Shown here in pieces: positions 1-13,010 of a stretch of 64,000 bases of DNA; position 1 is the stretch's first letter; the number at the start of each line of letters is the position of its first letter. The position numbers and the translations under genes were made by a program. Source of the stretch: Nepenthes gracilis (taxonomy: Eukaryota; Streptophyta; Magnoliopsida; Caryophyllales; Nepenthaceae); the NCBI GenBank assembly GCA_033239525.1, contig BSYO01000015.1, forward strand, positions 17,669,713 to 17,733,712, written 5' to 3'. Under the pieces are notes generated by a model. It was given only the letters and a program-made list of their open reading frames with translations, made no database searches and was not told where the DNA came from.

Positions 1-805
1 ATGTTGAAGCTGACAATATTTATACTAAGTTATATATTTCATCACTATTTTATGAAAAATTATCAAGTGTAAATAAAATCAATACGTGCGACTAGATTAA
101 TGAAATAGTACTTCTCTCTCCAAAACAAAAGGATTTTTTTTACCAATGGGCAATGAAAATTTTCACAACAAACGAACAAAATATTGATGAATTATCTATG
201 TGTAATATCATAATTATTGATAAGGGTCATTTCTATATAAAAAGAGAATTTTCTGTTATAATAGAAGTAGAAGTGATGTAAATTATTCAATAATTGAATT
301 ACTTTATTAAAAAAAAAGATGTCAATGAATTTTTATAAATTAGTTTCATGGGATTAACCAATCGTATTGATCATAGATTATTATTGAGAAACAAAAATTC
401 AAAATATTAAAAGATTTTCAGCAATTATTTCTAACATGGAATGAGTAAATGATCCATTTAGATATCTTGTTGAACAAAAATGGTGATATTTGTTTTCCAT
501 TGATCAAAAATTTTGATTTTTAAAAAGTATCATGATCATTTAATAAAAAAATTTTAATTTTAACTTTAAAAATTATATAATTGTTTGAATCCTTATTGAA
601 GAGTTTACAAATTATACGTTATTTAATTAAATCATAATAGTTATTTTAATTCTAATGTTATATATATATTTTTTTGTAGAATCAATATAAAATCACATTG
701 CATCCTTCGTGAAATATAATCTAAACTCAAATCTTAATTACCTAAATAAAATATAATCATATCACTAGAAAATGACTCAGAAAATAAATCTTCAAAAATA
801 TATAA
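1..805. other. AT-rich flank, no gene seen
   Basis: Very AT-rich DNA with short homopolymers. I see no long frame, splice-like exon, tRNA or recognisable element. Homology to the palindromic array begins abruptly near 812, inside an arm, so this is the outside flank of that array. Confidence 0.6.
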
Positions 806-3800
806 CATAAAATATGCGCGCAGGTAGGGATGAAGAGATGTCAAAAGTTGTGCCATCTACAGAGGAGGCGACCGCGGTGAAAGTAGTGGTCGGCCGGCAA
901 AGATCTATAATTACTAACACGATGGTACTGTCATCGGCCGCTAGATCACGAGATTTTGACGAATAGTCAAATCGCTAGGTATGGTAATCAAGTTGAATCT
1001 TTCATAGAGATAGATTATGAAATACATTAACATCTAATAAAAATATATCGCAGCCAGCTTCATAATCTGACTATGGGCCAAGCGTTAATTCTTATTAATT
1101 TGGGGCTTAGCGAATAAGCTAATTCCAAATTTTGGGTTTGCATATCTAAAAATTGGCAATTATAATTGTCAATTTTTTACTGCATTGTGGCAATTAAAAC
1201 ATATAATATTAATTTGACAAATATAATTATCAATTTTTAGATATGCAAATCAATTTTTAGATATGCAAATCAAAAATTTGAAATTAACTTATCCGTTGAG
1301 CCCCAAATTAATAAGAATTAATACTTTATCCTAAGGTCAGATTGTGAAGCCGGCGGTGATGCCATTCTATTAAATGTTAATGTCTTTCATAATCTATCTC
1401 CTAGAAAGATTCAACTTGAGTTTGCCTTACTTGAGCAACTTCGACTATCTGAAATTAAAAGCTTATGATCTAGCAGCCGAGGACAGCACCATCGCGGTAG
1501 CAACTGCAGATGCCGCACTGACCACCACTTCCACCCGCCTCCTCCTCTGCAAATGGCGCAATCACTGATATTTCCTCCTCCACTTTGCGTGCATGCAAAG
1601 AATAGTAGAAATATAATACACAAGCCAAAATAAAATACAATTTATTGCTCTAATAAAACAATTATTTAGTGACTATGAGAATGAAAAAGTGTTATTGCCA
1701 GTAAATATTACCGATATTTTTTATCTTTTGGCTCTTCACGAAAAGATTAACATACCAATAGTGCATCTTACTATCATATTTATTTGAAATTTATTATGTT
1801 AGTTAGAGACACTATTAGTATGTCAATCTTTTCGTGAAGAGCCAAATGATAGAAAATATCGATAGTATTCATGTTAGCAACACTTTTTAATATTATAACA
1901 ACTAAATAATTGATTAATCGAGCAATAAATTGTATTTTATTTTAGCTCATGGATTCTATTTCTACTATTCTTTACATGCGCGTGTGGGAGGAGGAGATGT
2001 CAAAGTTGTGCCATCTATGAGAGGAGGAGGCGGTGGAAGTGGTGGTCATTAGAAGCATTTGTAGTTTGCTACCATGATGGTACTATCATCGGTTGCGGAT
2101 CACGAGGTTTTGATTTCGAATAGCCTGAGGTGCTTAGTAAGGCGGCAAGTTCAAGTTAAATCTTTTTGGAGATAGATTATGAAACACATTAACATCGATA
2201 GAAAGACATCACCGCAAGCTTCATAATCTAACTATGGGACAAAGCGTTAATTCCTATTAATTTGGGGCTTAGAGGATAAGCTAATTCTAAATTTTTGTTT
2301 GCATATCTAAAAATTGACAATTATATTTGTCAAATTTATTATATGTTTTAATTGGCAATTAAAACATATAATAAATTGACAAATATAATTATCAATTTTT
2401 AGATATGCAAACACAAAATTTGGAATTAACTTATACTTATGCCCCAAATTAATAGGAATTAACGCTTTGTCCCATAGTTAGATTATAAAGTCGGCGGTGA
2501 TGTCTTTCTATCAAATGTTAATATGTTTCATAATCTATCTCCTAGAAAGATTCAACTTGAGGTTGCTTTACCTGCGAGCATTTCGACTATTCGGAATTAA
2601 AACCTCGTGATCCGGGCAAACCGATGACGGCACCATCATCATGGAAGAACTGCAAATCTTCGACCACCACTTCCATCGCCGCCTCCTCCTCTCGTAGATG
2701 GCGCAACTTTCGACATTTCCTCCTCCACGCAAGCGCATGTAAAGAATAGTAAAAATAGAATCCATGTCAAAAAATAAAATATAATTTATTGCTATAATTA
2801 ATTAATTATTTAGTGATTATGAGAATGAAAAAGTGTTGTTGGTGGTAAATATTACCGATATTTTTTTATCTTTTGGTTTTTCACGGAAAGATTGACATAC
2901 CAATAGTGTCTCTAACTAATCATATTTAATTGGAATTTATTATGTTAGTTAGAGACACTATTGGTATGTCAATCTTTCCTCAAGAACCAAAAGATCGAAA
3001 ATATCGGTAATATTTACCACAAACAACACTTTTCCATACTCATAGTCACTAAATAATTGATTAACTAGAGCAATAAATTATATTTTATTTTAGCTTTTGG
3101 ATTCTATTTCTACTATTCTTTACATGTGCGCAAATGGGAGGAGGAGATGTCGAAAGTTGTGCCATCTACAGAGGAGGAGGCGAATGGCGGTGGAAGTGGT
3201 GGTCGTGCGGCAAGATTTGTAATTGCTACCATGATGGTACTATCATCGGTTGCGAGATCATTAGATTTTGATTCCGATAGTAGTTTGAGTGCTTAGGTAA
3301 GGCAATTTCAAGTTGAATCTTTCTTGGAGATAGATTATGAAACACATTAACATCGATAGAAAGACATCATTGCCCACTCCATAATCTAACTACGGGACCA
3401 AGCGTTAATTCCTATTAATTTGGGCTTAGCGGATAAGCTAATTAAAAATTTTTGTTTGCATATCTAAAAATTGGCAATTATAATTGTCAATTTGTTACTT
3501 ATATGTTTTAATTAAAACATATAATATTAATTTAACAAATATAATTGTCAATTTTTAAATATGACAAATAAAAAATTTGGAATTAACTTATCCGTTTAAG
3601 CCCCAAATTAATAAGAATTAACGCTTTTCTCATAGTTAGATTGTGAAAATCGGCGGTGATGTCTTTTCTATCATATGTTAATGTGTTTCATAATCTATCT
3701 CAGAAAGATTCAACTTGAGGTTGCCTTATCCGGGCACCTTCGACTATCAGGAATCAAAATCTCGTGATCTGGCAGCCAATGACACACCATCATGGTAAGA

Positions 3801-6800
3801 GCTGCAAATCTTACACGACCACCACTTCACCGCCGCCGCCTCCTCTCTGTAGATGGCGCAACTTTCGACATTTCCTCCTCCCCACTGCGCAAAGATATGT
3901 AAAAAAATAGTAAAATAGAATCCACAAGTCTAAAATAAAATACAATTTATTGCTCTAATTAATCAATTATTTAGTGACTATGAGAATGGAAAAGTGTTGT
4001 TGGTGGTAAATACTACCGATATTTTTTATCTTTTTGGCTTTTCACGGAAAGATTGACACACCAATAGTGTCTCTAACTAACATATTTATTTCCAATTTAT
4101 TATGTTAGTTAGAGACACTATTAGTATGTCAATCTTTCCGAAAAGAGCCAAAAGATAAAAAATATCGGTAGTATTCCATTGTTATCAACACTTTTCCAAA
4201 CTCATAAGTCACTAAATAATTTATTAACTAAAGCAATAAATTATATTTTATTTGGCTTACGGATTCTATTTCTACTATTCTTTTTACATGCGCAAATGGG
4301 AGGAGGAAATGTCGAAAGTTGTGCCATCTCATGGAGGAGGAGGCGGCGGTGGAAGTGGTGGTCAGTGTAGCATTTGTAGTTGAAACATGATGGTACTTTC
4401 ATGGTTGCCAGATCACGAGGTTTTGATTTGGAATAGTCGAAGGTGTTCGTGTACGGCAACTTCAAGTTGAATCTTTTCTTAAAGATAGATTATGAAACAC
4501 ATTAACATCGAGTAGAAAGACATCACCGCTAGCTTCATAATCTAACTATGGACAAAGCGTTAATTCCTATTAATTTGGGGCTAAGCGGATAAGTTAATTT
4601 CAAATTTTTTGTTTGCATATCTAAAAATTGGCAATTATAATTGTCAATTTATTATTATATGTTTTAATTAAAACATATAGAATAAATTTGACAATATAAT
4701 TGCCAATTTTTAGATATGACAAACACAAAATTTGGAATTAACTTATACGTTATGCCCCAAATTAATAAGAATTAACGCTTTATCCCATAGTTAGATTATG
4801 TGGGCGGTGATATCTTTCTATCGGATGTTAATATGTTTCATAATCTATCTCCTAGAAAGATTCATCTTGAAGTTGTTGCATTTAAGCACCTTAGACTATC
4901 GGAATCAAAACCTCGTGATCTGCAGCCACGTGACGACCATCATGGTAGGAACTACAATGCTACACCGACCACCACTTCCACCGCCGCCGCCTCCTCCTCT
5001 GCAGATGGCACAACCCGACATTTTCTCCTCCCATTTGCGCACATGTAAAATAATAGTAGAAATAGAATCCAAGGTAAAAAAATACAATTTATTACTCTAA
5101 TTAATCAATTATTTAGTGACTATTAGTATGAAAGTGTGTTGTTGGTGGTAAATACCGATATTTTTTTATCTTTTGGCTTTTCGGAAAGATTGACATACCA
5201 ATAGTGTCTCTTCCTAATCATATTTAATTGGAATTTATAATGTTAGTTAGATGCACTATTGGTATGTCAATCTTTCCGTGAAGAGCCAAAAGATAAAAAA
5301 TATCGGTAGTATTTACCACCAGCAACACTTTTTAAACTCATAAGTCATTAAATAATTGATTAATAGAGCAATAAATTATATTTTATTTAGCTTATGGATT
5401 CCATTTTTTACTATTCTTTACATGTGCGCATGTGGGGAGGAGGAGATGTCGAAAGTGTGCCATCTACGGAGGAGGCGGCGGCGGTGGAAGTGGTGGTCGG
5501 CAGAAGCATTTGTAGTTGCAAACATGATGGTACTATCCGGGTGCCGCGATCACGAGATTTTGATTAGAATAGTCCCGAGTGCTTAGGTAAGGCAACCTCA
5601 AGTTGAATCTTTTTGGAGATAGATTATGAAACACATTAACATCGATAGAAAGACATCACCGCCGCCTACATAATCTAACTATGGGACAAAGCGTTAATTT
5701 TATTAATTTGGGGCTTAGCGGATAAGTTAATTCTAAATTTTTGTTTGCATATCTAAAAATTGGCAATTATATTTGTCAAATTTATTATATGTTTTAATTG
5801 GCAATTAAAACATATAATAAATTTGACAAATATAATTGCCAATTTTTAGATATGACAAACCAAAAATTTGAATTAACTTATCTTTCTAAGCTCCAAATTA
5901 ATAAGAATTAACGCTGTCTCATAATAGATTGTGAAGGCGGTGATGTCTTTCTATCTATCAAATGTTAATGTGTTTCATAATCTATCTCCTAGAAAGATTC
6001 AACTCGAGGTTTCTTTACCGAGCACCTTCGACTATCGGAATTAAACCTCTGATCTGGCGCAAAGTCACACCATCGCGGTAGCAACCTGAATGCCAAGACC
6101 ACCACACTTCACGCCGCCTCCTCCTCCGCAGATGGCGCAACCACCGACATTTCCTCCTCCCATTTGCGCGCATGCAAAGAAAAGTAAAAATAGAATCCAT
6201 AAGCCAAAATAAAATACAATTTATTGCTCTAATTAAGCAATTATTTAATGACTATTAGTATGGAAAAGTGTTGTTGGTGGTAAATATTACTGATATTTTT
6301 TATCTTTTGGCTCTTCACGGAAAGATTGACATACCAATACTGTCTCTTACTATCATATTTACTTGGAATTTATTATGTTAGTTAGAGACACTATTGGTAT
6401 GTCAATCTTTCCGTAAAGAGCCAAAGGATCGAAAATATCGGTAGTATTCACTGTTAGTAACACTTTTTCAAACTCATAACGACTAAATAATTGATTAATC
6501 ATAGCAATAAATTATATTTTATTTTACCTTGCGGATTCTATTTCCACTATTCTTTACATGTGCGCACGTGGGGAGGAGGACATGTCGAAAGTTGTGCCAT
6601 CTACAGAGGAGGCGACGGCGGTGGAAGTGGTGGTCAGTGTAGCATATGTAGTTCCTACCATGATGGTACTGTCATCGGCTACCAGATCACGAGATTTTGA
6701 TTCCGAATAGTCTAAGCTGCTTAAGTACGGCAACTTCAAGATGAGTCTTTCTCGGAGATAGATTATGAAACACATTAACATTTGATAGATAGGTATCGCT

Positions 6801-7059
6801 GCCAGCTTTATAATCTAACTATGGGACCAAGCGTTAATTCCTATTAATTTGGGGCATAGAGTATAATCTAATTCCAAATTTTGTGTTTACATATCTAAAA
6901 ATTGGCAATTGTAATTGTCAATTTGTTACTGCTTCGTGACAATTAAAACATATAATATTAATTTGACAAATATAATTGCCAATTTTTAGATATGACATAC
7001 CACCAAAAATTTGGAATTAACTTATCCGTTAACAAAAAACCCAAATTAATAAGAATTAA

Positions 7060-8030
7060 CGCTTTATCCAACCGCCAAAGAAGATGTGGCGGTGATGTTT
7101 TACAAAGATGTTAATATGTTTCGTTAATCTATCTCCTAGAAAGATTCAACTTGAGGTTGCCAACTCAACGCACCTTCGACTATCTGGGAATCAAAACCTC
7201 AAGTGATGACGGCCCATTCCAGTCGGCACCAATATTGATGCGCCAAATCTTCCCTCACGGCCACCACTTCATGGCGGCCAACACTCTCTGCAAGGACGCG
7301 ACCGACCACGCGCCCATTTTCTGGGCCCAAGGGCTCATGCAAGAATAGTTTAAAATAGAGCCCAAAGCCCATCTCGGGAGGCTAAATAAAATACAATTTA
7401 TTACTCTAATTAAGCAATTATTTAGTGACTATTAGTATGAAAACGTGTTGTTGGTGGTAAATATTTGCGATATTTTTTTATCTTTTGGTTTTTCAAGGAA
7501 AGATAAAGATTGACATACAAATAGTATCTTCCAAGGATATCATATTTATCTTGGAATTTATAATGTTAGTTAGAGGCACTATTTTTCCATGTCAATCTGA
7601 GGAAGAGCCACTGGAAGGAAATAAACCAATATGAAAAGTAGTGGCCGCCTTGTTAGAAACAATTTCCAAACTCATAACAAGCATAAATAATTTATTAAGG
7701 CCAAGTAATAAATTATATTTTATTTTCCAAAGAAGGAGGATTCTATCTCTACTAAATTCTTTACATGATTCACCTTGGGGAGGAGGAGATGTCGAAAGTT
7801 CATGCCATCTACTGAGATGAGGCGATTCGGCGGTGGAAGCTTAAAACCCTAAGTGCTCAAAAACAAGTTCCTTCATGATGGTACCAAAACTCCCAAACAT
7901 CACGAGATTTTGAGGCAACGAACAAGTCTCTTTTTAGTGCTCGCCTTCCCACATTCAAGTTGAATCTTTTTGGAGATAGGTTATGAAACATATTAACATC
8001 CGAACAAAGCATCTCTCTTCCCCTCTCATA
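7060..8030. repeat. Array unit with block-substituted sequence
   Basis: This unit matches its neighbours in blocks, but the matches are broken by short runs of unrelated bases, for example ccgccaaagaag near 7071, the GC-rich stretch 7210-7380, and inserted runs at 7610-7660, 7845-7945 and 7995-8025. Neighbouring units differ by point changes, not by such block replacement. The 7151-7348 frame exists only because of these blocks and is not believed. Poor consensus in a hard-to-assemble repeat is the simplest reading. Confidence 0.55.
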
Positions 8031-8358
8031 ATCTAACTACGGGACCAAGCGTTAATTCCTATTAATTTGGGGCTTAGCGGATAAGCTAATTCTAAATTTT
8101 TTGTTTGCTATATCTAAAAATTGGCAATTGTAATTGTTAATTTATTCTTTATTTCGAACAATTAAAACATATAATATTAAGAAACAAATATAATTGCCGA
8201 TTTTTAGATATGACAAACCAAAAATTTGGAATTAACTTATCCGTTGAGCCCCAAATTAATAAGAATTAACGCATTGTCCCATAGTCAGATTGTGAAGTTG
8301 GCGGTGATGTCTTTCTATCAGATGTTAATGTGTTACATAATCTATCTCCTAGAAAGAT

Positions 8359-8520
8359 TCAACTTGAGGTTGCCTTACCTGAGCATCTCCGACTATTCGA
8401 AATTAAAACCTCATGATCTGGCAGCCAAGTCAGCACCATCGCGGTAGCAACTGCAAATGCTGCACCGACCACCACTTCCATTGCCGCCTCCTCCTCTGCA
8501 GATGGCGCAACCACCGACAT
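8359..8520 (-). pseudogene. Exon-like frame in the reverse-oriented arm (best copy)
   Basis: This frame of 53 codons starts MSVVAPSAEEEAAMEVVVG and continues through a hydrophobic alanine/valine stretch to a WLPDHEVL motif, then ends KATSS. Close relatives lie on - in the other reverse-oriented arms, for example 11793-12005 and 6015-6200. Just before the stop is tgctcag|gtaagg, an excellent plant splice-donor sequence, so the stop may lie in what was an intron. It looks like a captured or ancestral first exon rather than an independent gene, because no second exon or terminator is visible in any unit. I do not recognise the protein. A chance frame in GC-rich sequence remains possible. Confidence 0.4.
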
Positions 8521-11233
8521 TTTCTCCTCCCATTTGCGCGCATGCGAAGAATAGTAGAAATAGAATCCACAAGCCAAAAAAATACAATTTATTACTCTAA
8601 TTAAGCAATTATTTAGTGACTATTAGTATGAAAACGTGTTGTTGGTGGTAAATATTACTGATATTTTTTTATCTTTTGGCTTTTCACGGAAAGATTGACA
8701 TACCAATAGTGTCTCTTCCTATCATATTTATTTGGAATTTATTATGTTAGTTAGATGCACTATTGGTATGTCAATCTTTCCGTGAAGAGCCAAAGGATCG
8801 AAAATATCGGTAGTATTCACTGTTAGCAACACTTTTTTAAACTCATAACGACTAAATAATTGATTAATCAGAGCAATAAATTATATTTTATTTTAGCTTG
8901 CGGATTCTATTTCTACTATTCTTTACATGTGCGCATGTGGGGAGGAGGAGATGTCGAAAGTTGTGCCATCTACAGAGGAGGCGATGGCAATGGAAGTGGT
9001 GGTTAGTGTAGCATATGTAGTTCCTACCATGATAGTCTGTCATCGATTGCAGGATCACGAGATTTTGATTCGAATAGATCCGAGCCGCTTAGGTACTAAG
9101 AACTTCAAGTTGAATCTTTTTCGGAGATAGATTATGAAACACATTAACATCTGATAGATAAACATCGCTGCCAGCTTCATAATCTAACTATGAGACCAAG
9201 CGTTAATTCCTATTAATTTGGGGCTTAGAGTATAAGCTAATTCCAAATTTTTTGTTTGCATATCTAAAAATTGGCAATTGTAATTGTCAATTTGTTACTG
9301 ATTCGTGACAATTAAAACATATAATATTAATTTGACAAATATAATTGCCAATTTTTAGATATGACATACCAAAAATTTGGAATTAACTTATCCGTTGAGC
9401 CCCAAATTAATAAGAATTAACGCTTTGTCCCATAGTCAGATTGTGAAGCTGGCGGTGATGTCTTTCTATCAGATGTTAATGTGTTTCATAATCTATCTCC
9501 TAGAAAGATTCAACTTGAGGTTGCCTTACCTGAGCACCTTCGACTATCCGGAATCAAAACCTCATGATCTGGCAGCCAAGTCAGCACCATCGCGTAAAGA
9601 ATCGCAAATCGCACCTACCACCACTTCCATCGCGGCCTCCTCCTCTGCAGATGGCGCAACCACCGACATTTCCTCCTCCCATTTGCGCGCATGCAAAGAA
9701 TAGTAGAAATAGAATCCACAAGCCAAAATAAAATACAATTTATTGCTCTAATTAAGCAATTATTTAGTGACTATGAGTATGGAAAAGTGTTGTTGGTGGT
9801 AAATATTACTGATATTTTTTATCTTTTGGCTTTTCACGGAAAGATTGACATACAAATAGTGTCTCTTACTATCATATTTATTTGGAATTTATTATGTTAG
9901 TTAGAGGCACTATTGGTATGTCAATCTTTCCGTGAAGAGCCAAAGGATCGAAAATATCGGTAGTATTCACTGTTATCAACACATTTTCAAACTCAAAACG
10001 ACTAAATAATTTATTAATCAGAGTAATAAATTATATTTTATTTTAGCTTGCGGATTCTATTTCTACTATTCTTTACATGTGCGCATGTGGGGAGGACGAG
10101 ATGTCGAAAGTTGTGCCATCTACAGAGGAGGCGACGACGGTGGAAGTGGTGGTCAGTGTAGCATATGTAGTTCCTACCAGGATGGTACTGTCATCGGTTG
10201 CCAGATCACGAGATTTTGATTCGGAATAGTCTGAGCTGCTTAGGTACGGCAACTTCAAGTTGAATCTTTTTTGGAGATAGATTATGAAATATATTAACAT
10301 CTGATAGATAGACATCGCTGCCAGCTTCATAATCTAACTATGGGACCAAGCGTTAATTCCTATTAATTTGGGGCTTAGAGTATAAGCTAATTCTAAATTT
10401 TTTGTTTGCATATCTAAAAATTGACAATTGTAATTGTCAATTTGTTACTGCTTCGTGGCAATTAAAACATATAATATTAATTTGACAAATATAATTGCCA
10501 ATTTTTAGATATGACATACCAAAAATTTGGAATTAACTTATCCGTTGAGCCCCAAATTAATAAGAATTAACGCTTTGTCTCATAGTCAAATTGTGAAGCT
10601 GGCGGTGATGTCTTTCTATCAGATGTTAATATGTTTTACAATCTATCTCCTAGAAAGATTCAACTTAAGATTGCCTTACCGAGCACCTTCGACTATCTGG
10701 AATTAAAACCTCATGATCTGGGAGCCAAGTCAGCACCATCGCGGTAGCAACTGCAAATGCCGCACCTACCACCACTTCCATCGCCGCCTCCTCCTCTGCA
10801 GATGGCGCAACCACCGACATTTCCTCCTCTCATTTGCGCGCATGCAAAGAATAGTAGAAATAGAATCCATAAGCCAAAATAAAATATAAATTATTTAGTG
10901 ACTATTAGTATGAAAACGTGTTGTTGGTGGTAAATATTACTGATATTTTTTTATCTTTTGGCTTTTCACGGAAAGATTGACATACCAATAGTGTCTCTTC
11001 CTATCATATTTACTTGGAATTTATAATGTTAGTTAGATGCACTATTGGTATGTCAATCTTTCCGTGAAGAGCCAAAGGATCGAAAATATCGGTAGTATTC
11101 ACTGTTAGCAACACTTTTTTAAACTCATAACGACTAAATAATTGATTAATCAGAGCCAATAAATTATATTTTATTTTAGCTTGCGGATTCTATTTCTACT
11201 ATTCTTTACATGTGCGCATGTGGGGAGGAGGAG

Positions 11234-11362
11234 ATGTCGAAAGTTGTGCCATCTACAGAGGAGGCGACGGCGGTGGAAGTGGTGGTCAGTGTAGCATTTG
11301 TAGTTGCAAACATGATGGTACTATCATCGGTTGCCAGATCACGAGATTTTGATTCCCAATAG
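11234..11362 (+). pseudogene. Exon-like frame in the forward-oriented arm
   Basis: This is the mirror-image counterpart of the reverse-arm frame: 42 codons starting MSKVVPSTEEATAVEVVVS and ending SRDFDSQ before a stop. It aligns residue by residue with the reverse-arm version (MSVVAPSAEEE...EVVVG), then diverges at the end through an indel-like frame change. Many differences are G-to-A or C-to-T, as expected from decay of methylated repeats. Similar copies sit near 6580, 8950 and 10100. A ttag|gtacgg donor-like site follows. No product is recognised. Confidence 0.35.
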
Positions 11363-12160
11363 TCTGAGCTGCTTAGGTACGGCAACTTCAAGTTGAATCT
11401 TTTTTGGAGATAGGTTATGAAACACATTAACATCTGATAGATAGACATCGCTGCCAGCTTCATAATCTAACTATGGGACCAAGCGTTAATTCCTATTAAT
11501 TTAGGGCTTAGCGGATAAGCTAATTCTAAATTTTTTGTTTGCATATCTACAAATTGGCAATTGTAATTGTTAATTTGTTACTGTTTCGTGGCAATTAAAA
11601 CATATAATATTAATTTAACAAATATAATTGCCAATTTTTAGATATGACATACCAAAAATTTGGAATTAACTTATCCGTTGAGCCCCAAATTAATAAGAAT
11701 TAACGCTTTATCCAATAGTCAGATTGTGAAGCTGGCGGTGATGTCTTTCTATCATATGTTAATGTGTTTCATAATCTATCTCCTAGAAAGATTCAACTTG
11801 AGGTTGCCTTACCTGAGCACCTTCGACTATCCGGAATCAAAACCTCATGATCTGGCAGCCAAGTCAGCACCATCGCGGTAGCAACTGCAAATGCCGTCAC
11901 CGACCACCACTTCCACTGCCGCCTCCTCCTCTGCAGATGGCGCAACCACCGACATTTCCTCCTCCCATTTGCGCGCATGCAAAGAATAGTAGAAATAGAA
12001 TCCACAAGTCAAAATAAAATATAATTTATTGCTCTAGTTAAGCAATTATTTAGTGACTATGAATATGAAAAGTGTTGTTGGTGGTAAATATTACTGATAT
12101 TTTTTATCTTTTGGCTTTCACGGAAAGATTGACATACAAATAGTGTCTCTTACTATCATA

Positions 12161-12691
12161 GTTACTTAATTTAGGTTTTATTACCCTGTTCACTTCGCTC
12201 TTCTTACGAAAAATCTACCCTAAATATGTTGTGCGGGCGATACTGATCGGCGCTATTAGTTTGCTAGCAATCATTTTGGTTATCGTCGTCTTTATTTTTC
12301 TCACACAATTTTATTCTGCTATCTGACTGTTTGTTACTTTGTTAATCATTCTCGTTGTCATTCTTTACTATACCGGATAAGGTGGGCACACAGGCATGAT
12401 GACTAGTTGGTGACATTCTTACGATCCATAATGTTACCAGCTAGTCATCATGCGCCTACTAGGTGCCCATCTTGTTCGGTGCAGCAAAGAATGATAACGA
12501 GAATGATTAACAAAGCAAAAAATAGCCAAACAGTGGAATCAAGTTGTGTGGAAAAAATAAAGACGACGATAACCAAAATGATCGCTAGAAAACTAATAGC
12601 ACTGGCCAGCATCGCCCGCACAGCATATTCAGGGTAGATTTCTCATAAGGAGAGTGAAGTGTACAGATTAATAAATCACAAGCCAAGTAAT
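12161..12691. mobile_element. Foldback-like palindromic insertion in the array
   Basis: A ~530-bp sequence unrelated to the array sits exactly at the AT-rich centre of the tenth unit. Its two ~250-bp arms are near-perfect reverse complements meeting near 12425, where gatgactagttgg and its complement flank a short loop. The ends read ttacttaattta on the left and, inverted, ttacttggcttg on the right. This resembles the host sequence atttacttgga, so the exact ends and any target duplication are unclear. No transposase is present. It fits a foldback element or a MITE with very long inverted repeats. Confidence 0.7.
12448..12642 (-). pseudogene. Captured membrane-segment coding fragment in the foldback arm
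   Basis: The right arm, read on -, is open for 64 codons without an ATG at its start. It reads EIYPEYAVRAMLASAIS, then a strongly hydrophobic run (FLAIILVIVVFIF), a short polar gap and a second hydrophobic run (WLFFALLIILVIILCC). The left arm on + encodes a near-identical first segment (YVVRAILIGAISLLAIILVI), then hits a stop. Tyr-Ala/Val-Val followed by a leucine-rich membrane span is loosely like the N-terminal region of plant ATL-type RING-H2 proteins, but no RING motif is present. I treat the identity as unproven. Agreement between both arms suggests derivation from real coding sequence. Confidence 0.35.
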
Positions 12692-12899
12692 TATGTTAGT
12701 CAGATGCACTATTGGTATGTCAATCTTTCCTTGAATAGCTAAAGGATCAAAAATACTAATAATATTAACTGTTAGTAATACTTTTTCAAACTCATAATGA
12801 CTAAATACTTACTTAATTAGAACAATAAATTGTATTTTATTTTAGTTTGTGGATTTTATTTTTACTATTCTTTACATGCGCGCAGATGGGGAGGAAAAG

Positions 12900-13010
12900 A
12901 TGTCAGCGGTTGGGCCATCTGCAGGGGAGGAGAAGGCGATGGAAGTGGCGATCGGTGCGGCATCTGCAGTTACTACTGCAATGGTGCTGTCATCGGCTGC
13001 CAAATCATGA
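12900..13010 (+). pseudogene. Exon-like frame, last array copy
   Basis: 36 codons beginning MSAVGPSAGEEKAMEV. This is on + but resembles the version normally found in reverse-oriented arms (gcgcgc and ctgcagggg rather than gtgcgc and ctacagagg). It therefore shows that the two sequence versions are not strictly tied to one orientation. It is followed by the cttgg|gtaagg donor-like site. Function unknown. Confidence 0.35.

Noticed and set aside
7151..7348. 65-codon frame on + in the palindrome array
   Set aside because: It exists only because of the block-substituted bases in unit 7; neighbouring units do not support it.
12407..12637. 76-codon frame on + in the foldback insertion
   Set aside because: It is antisense to the hydrophobic frame and not mirrored in the other arm.
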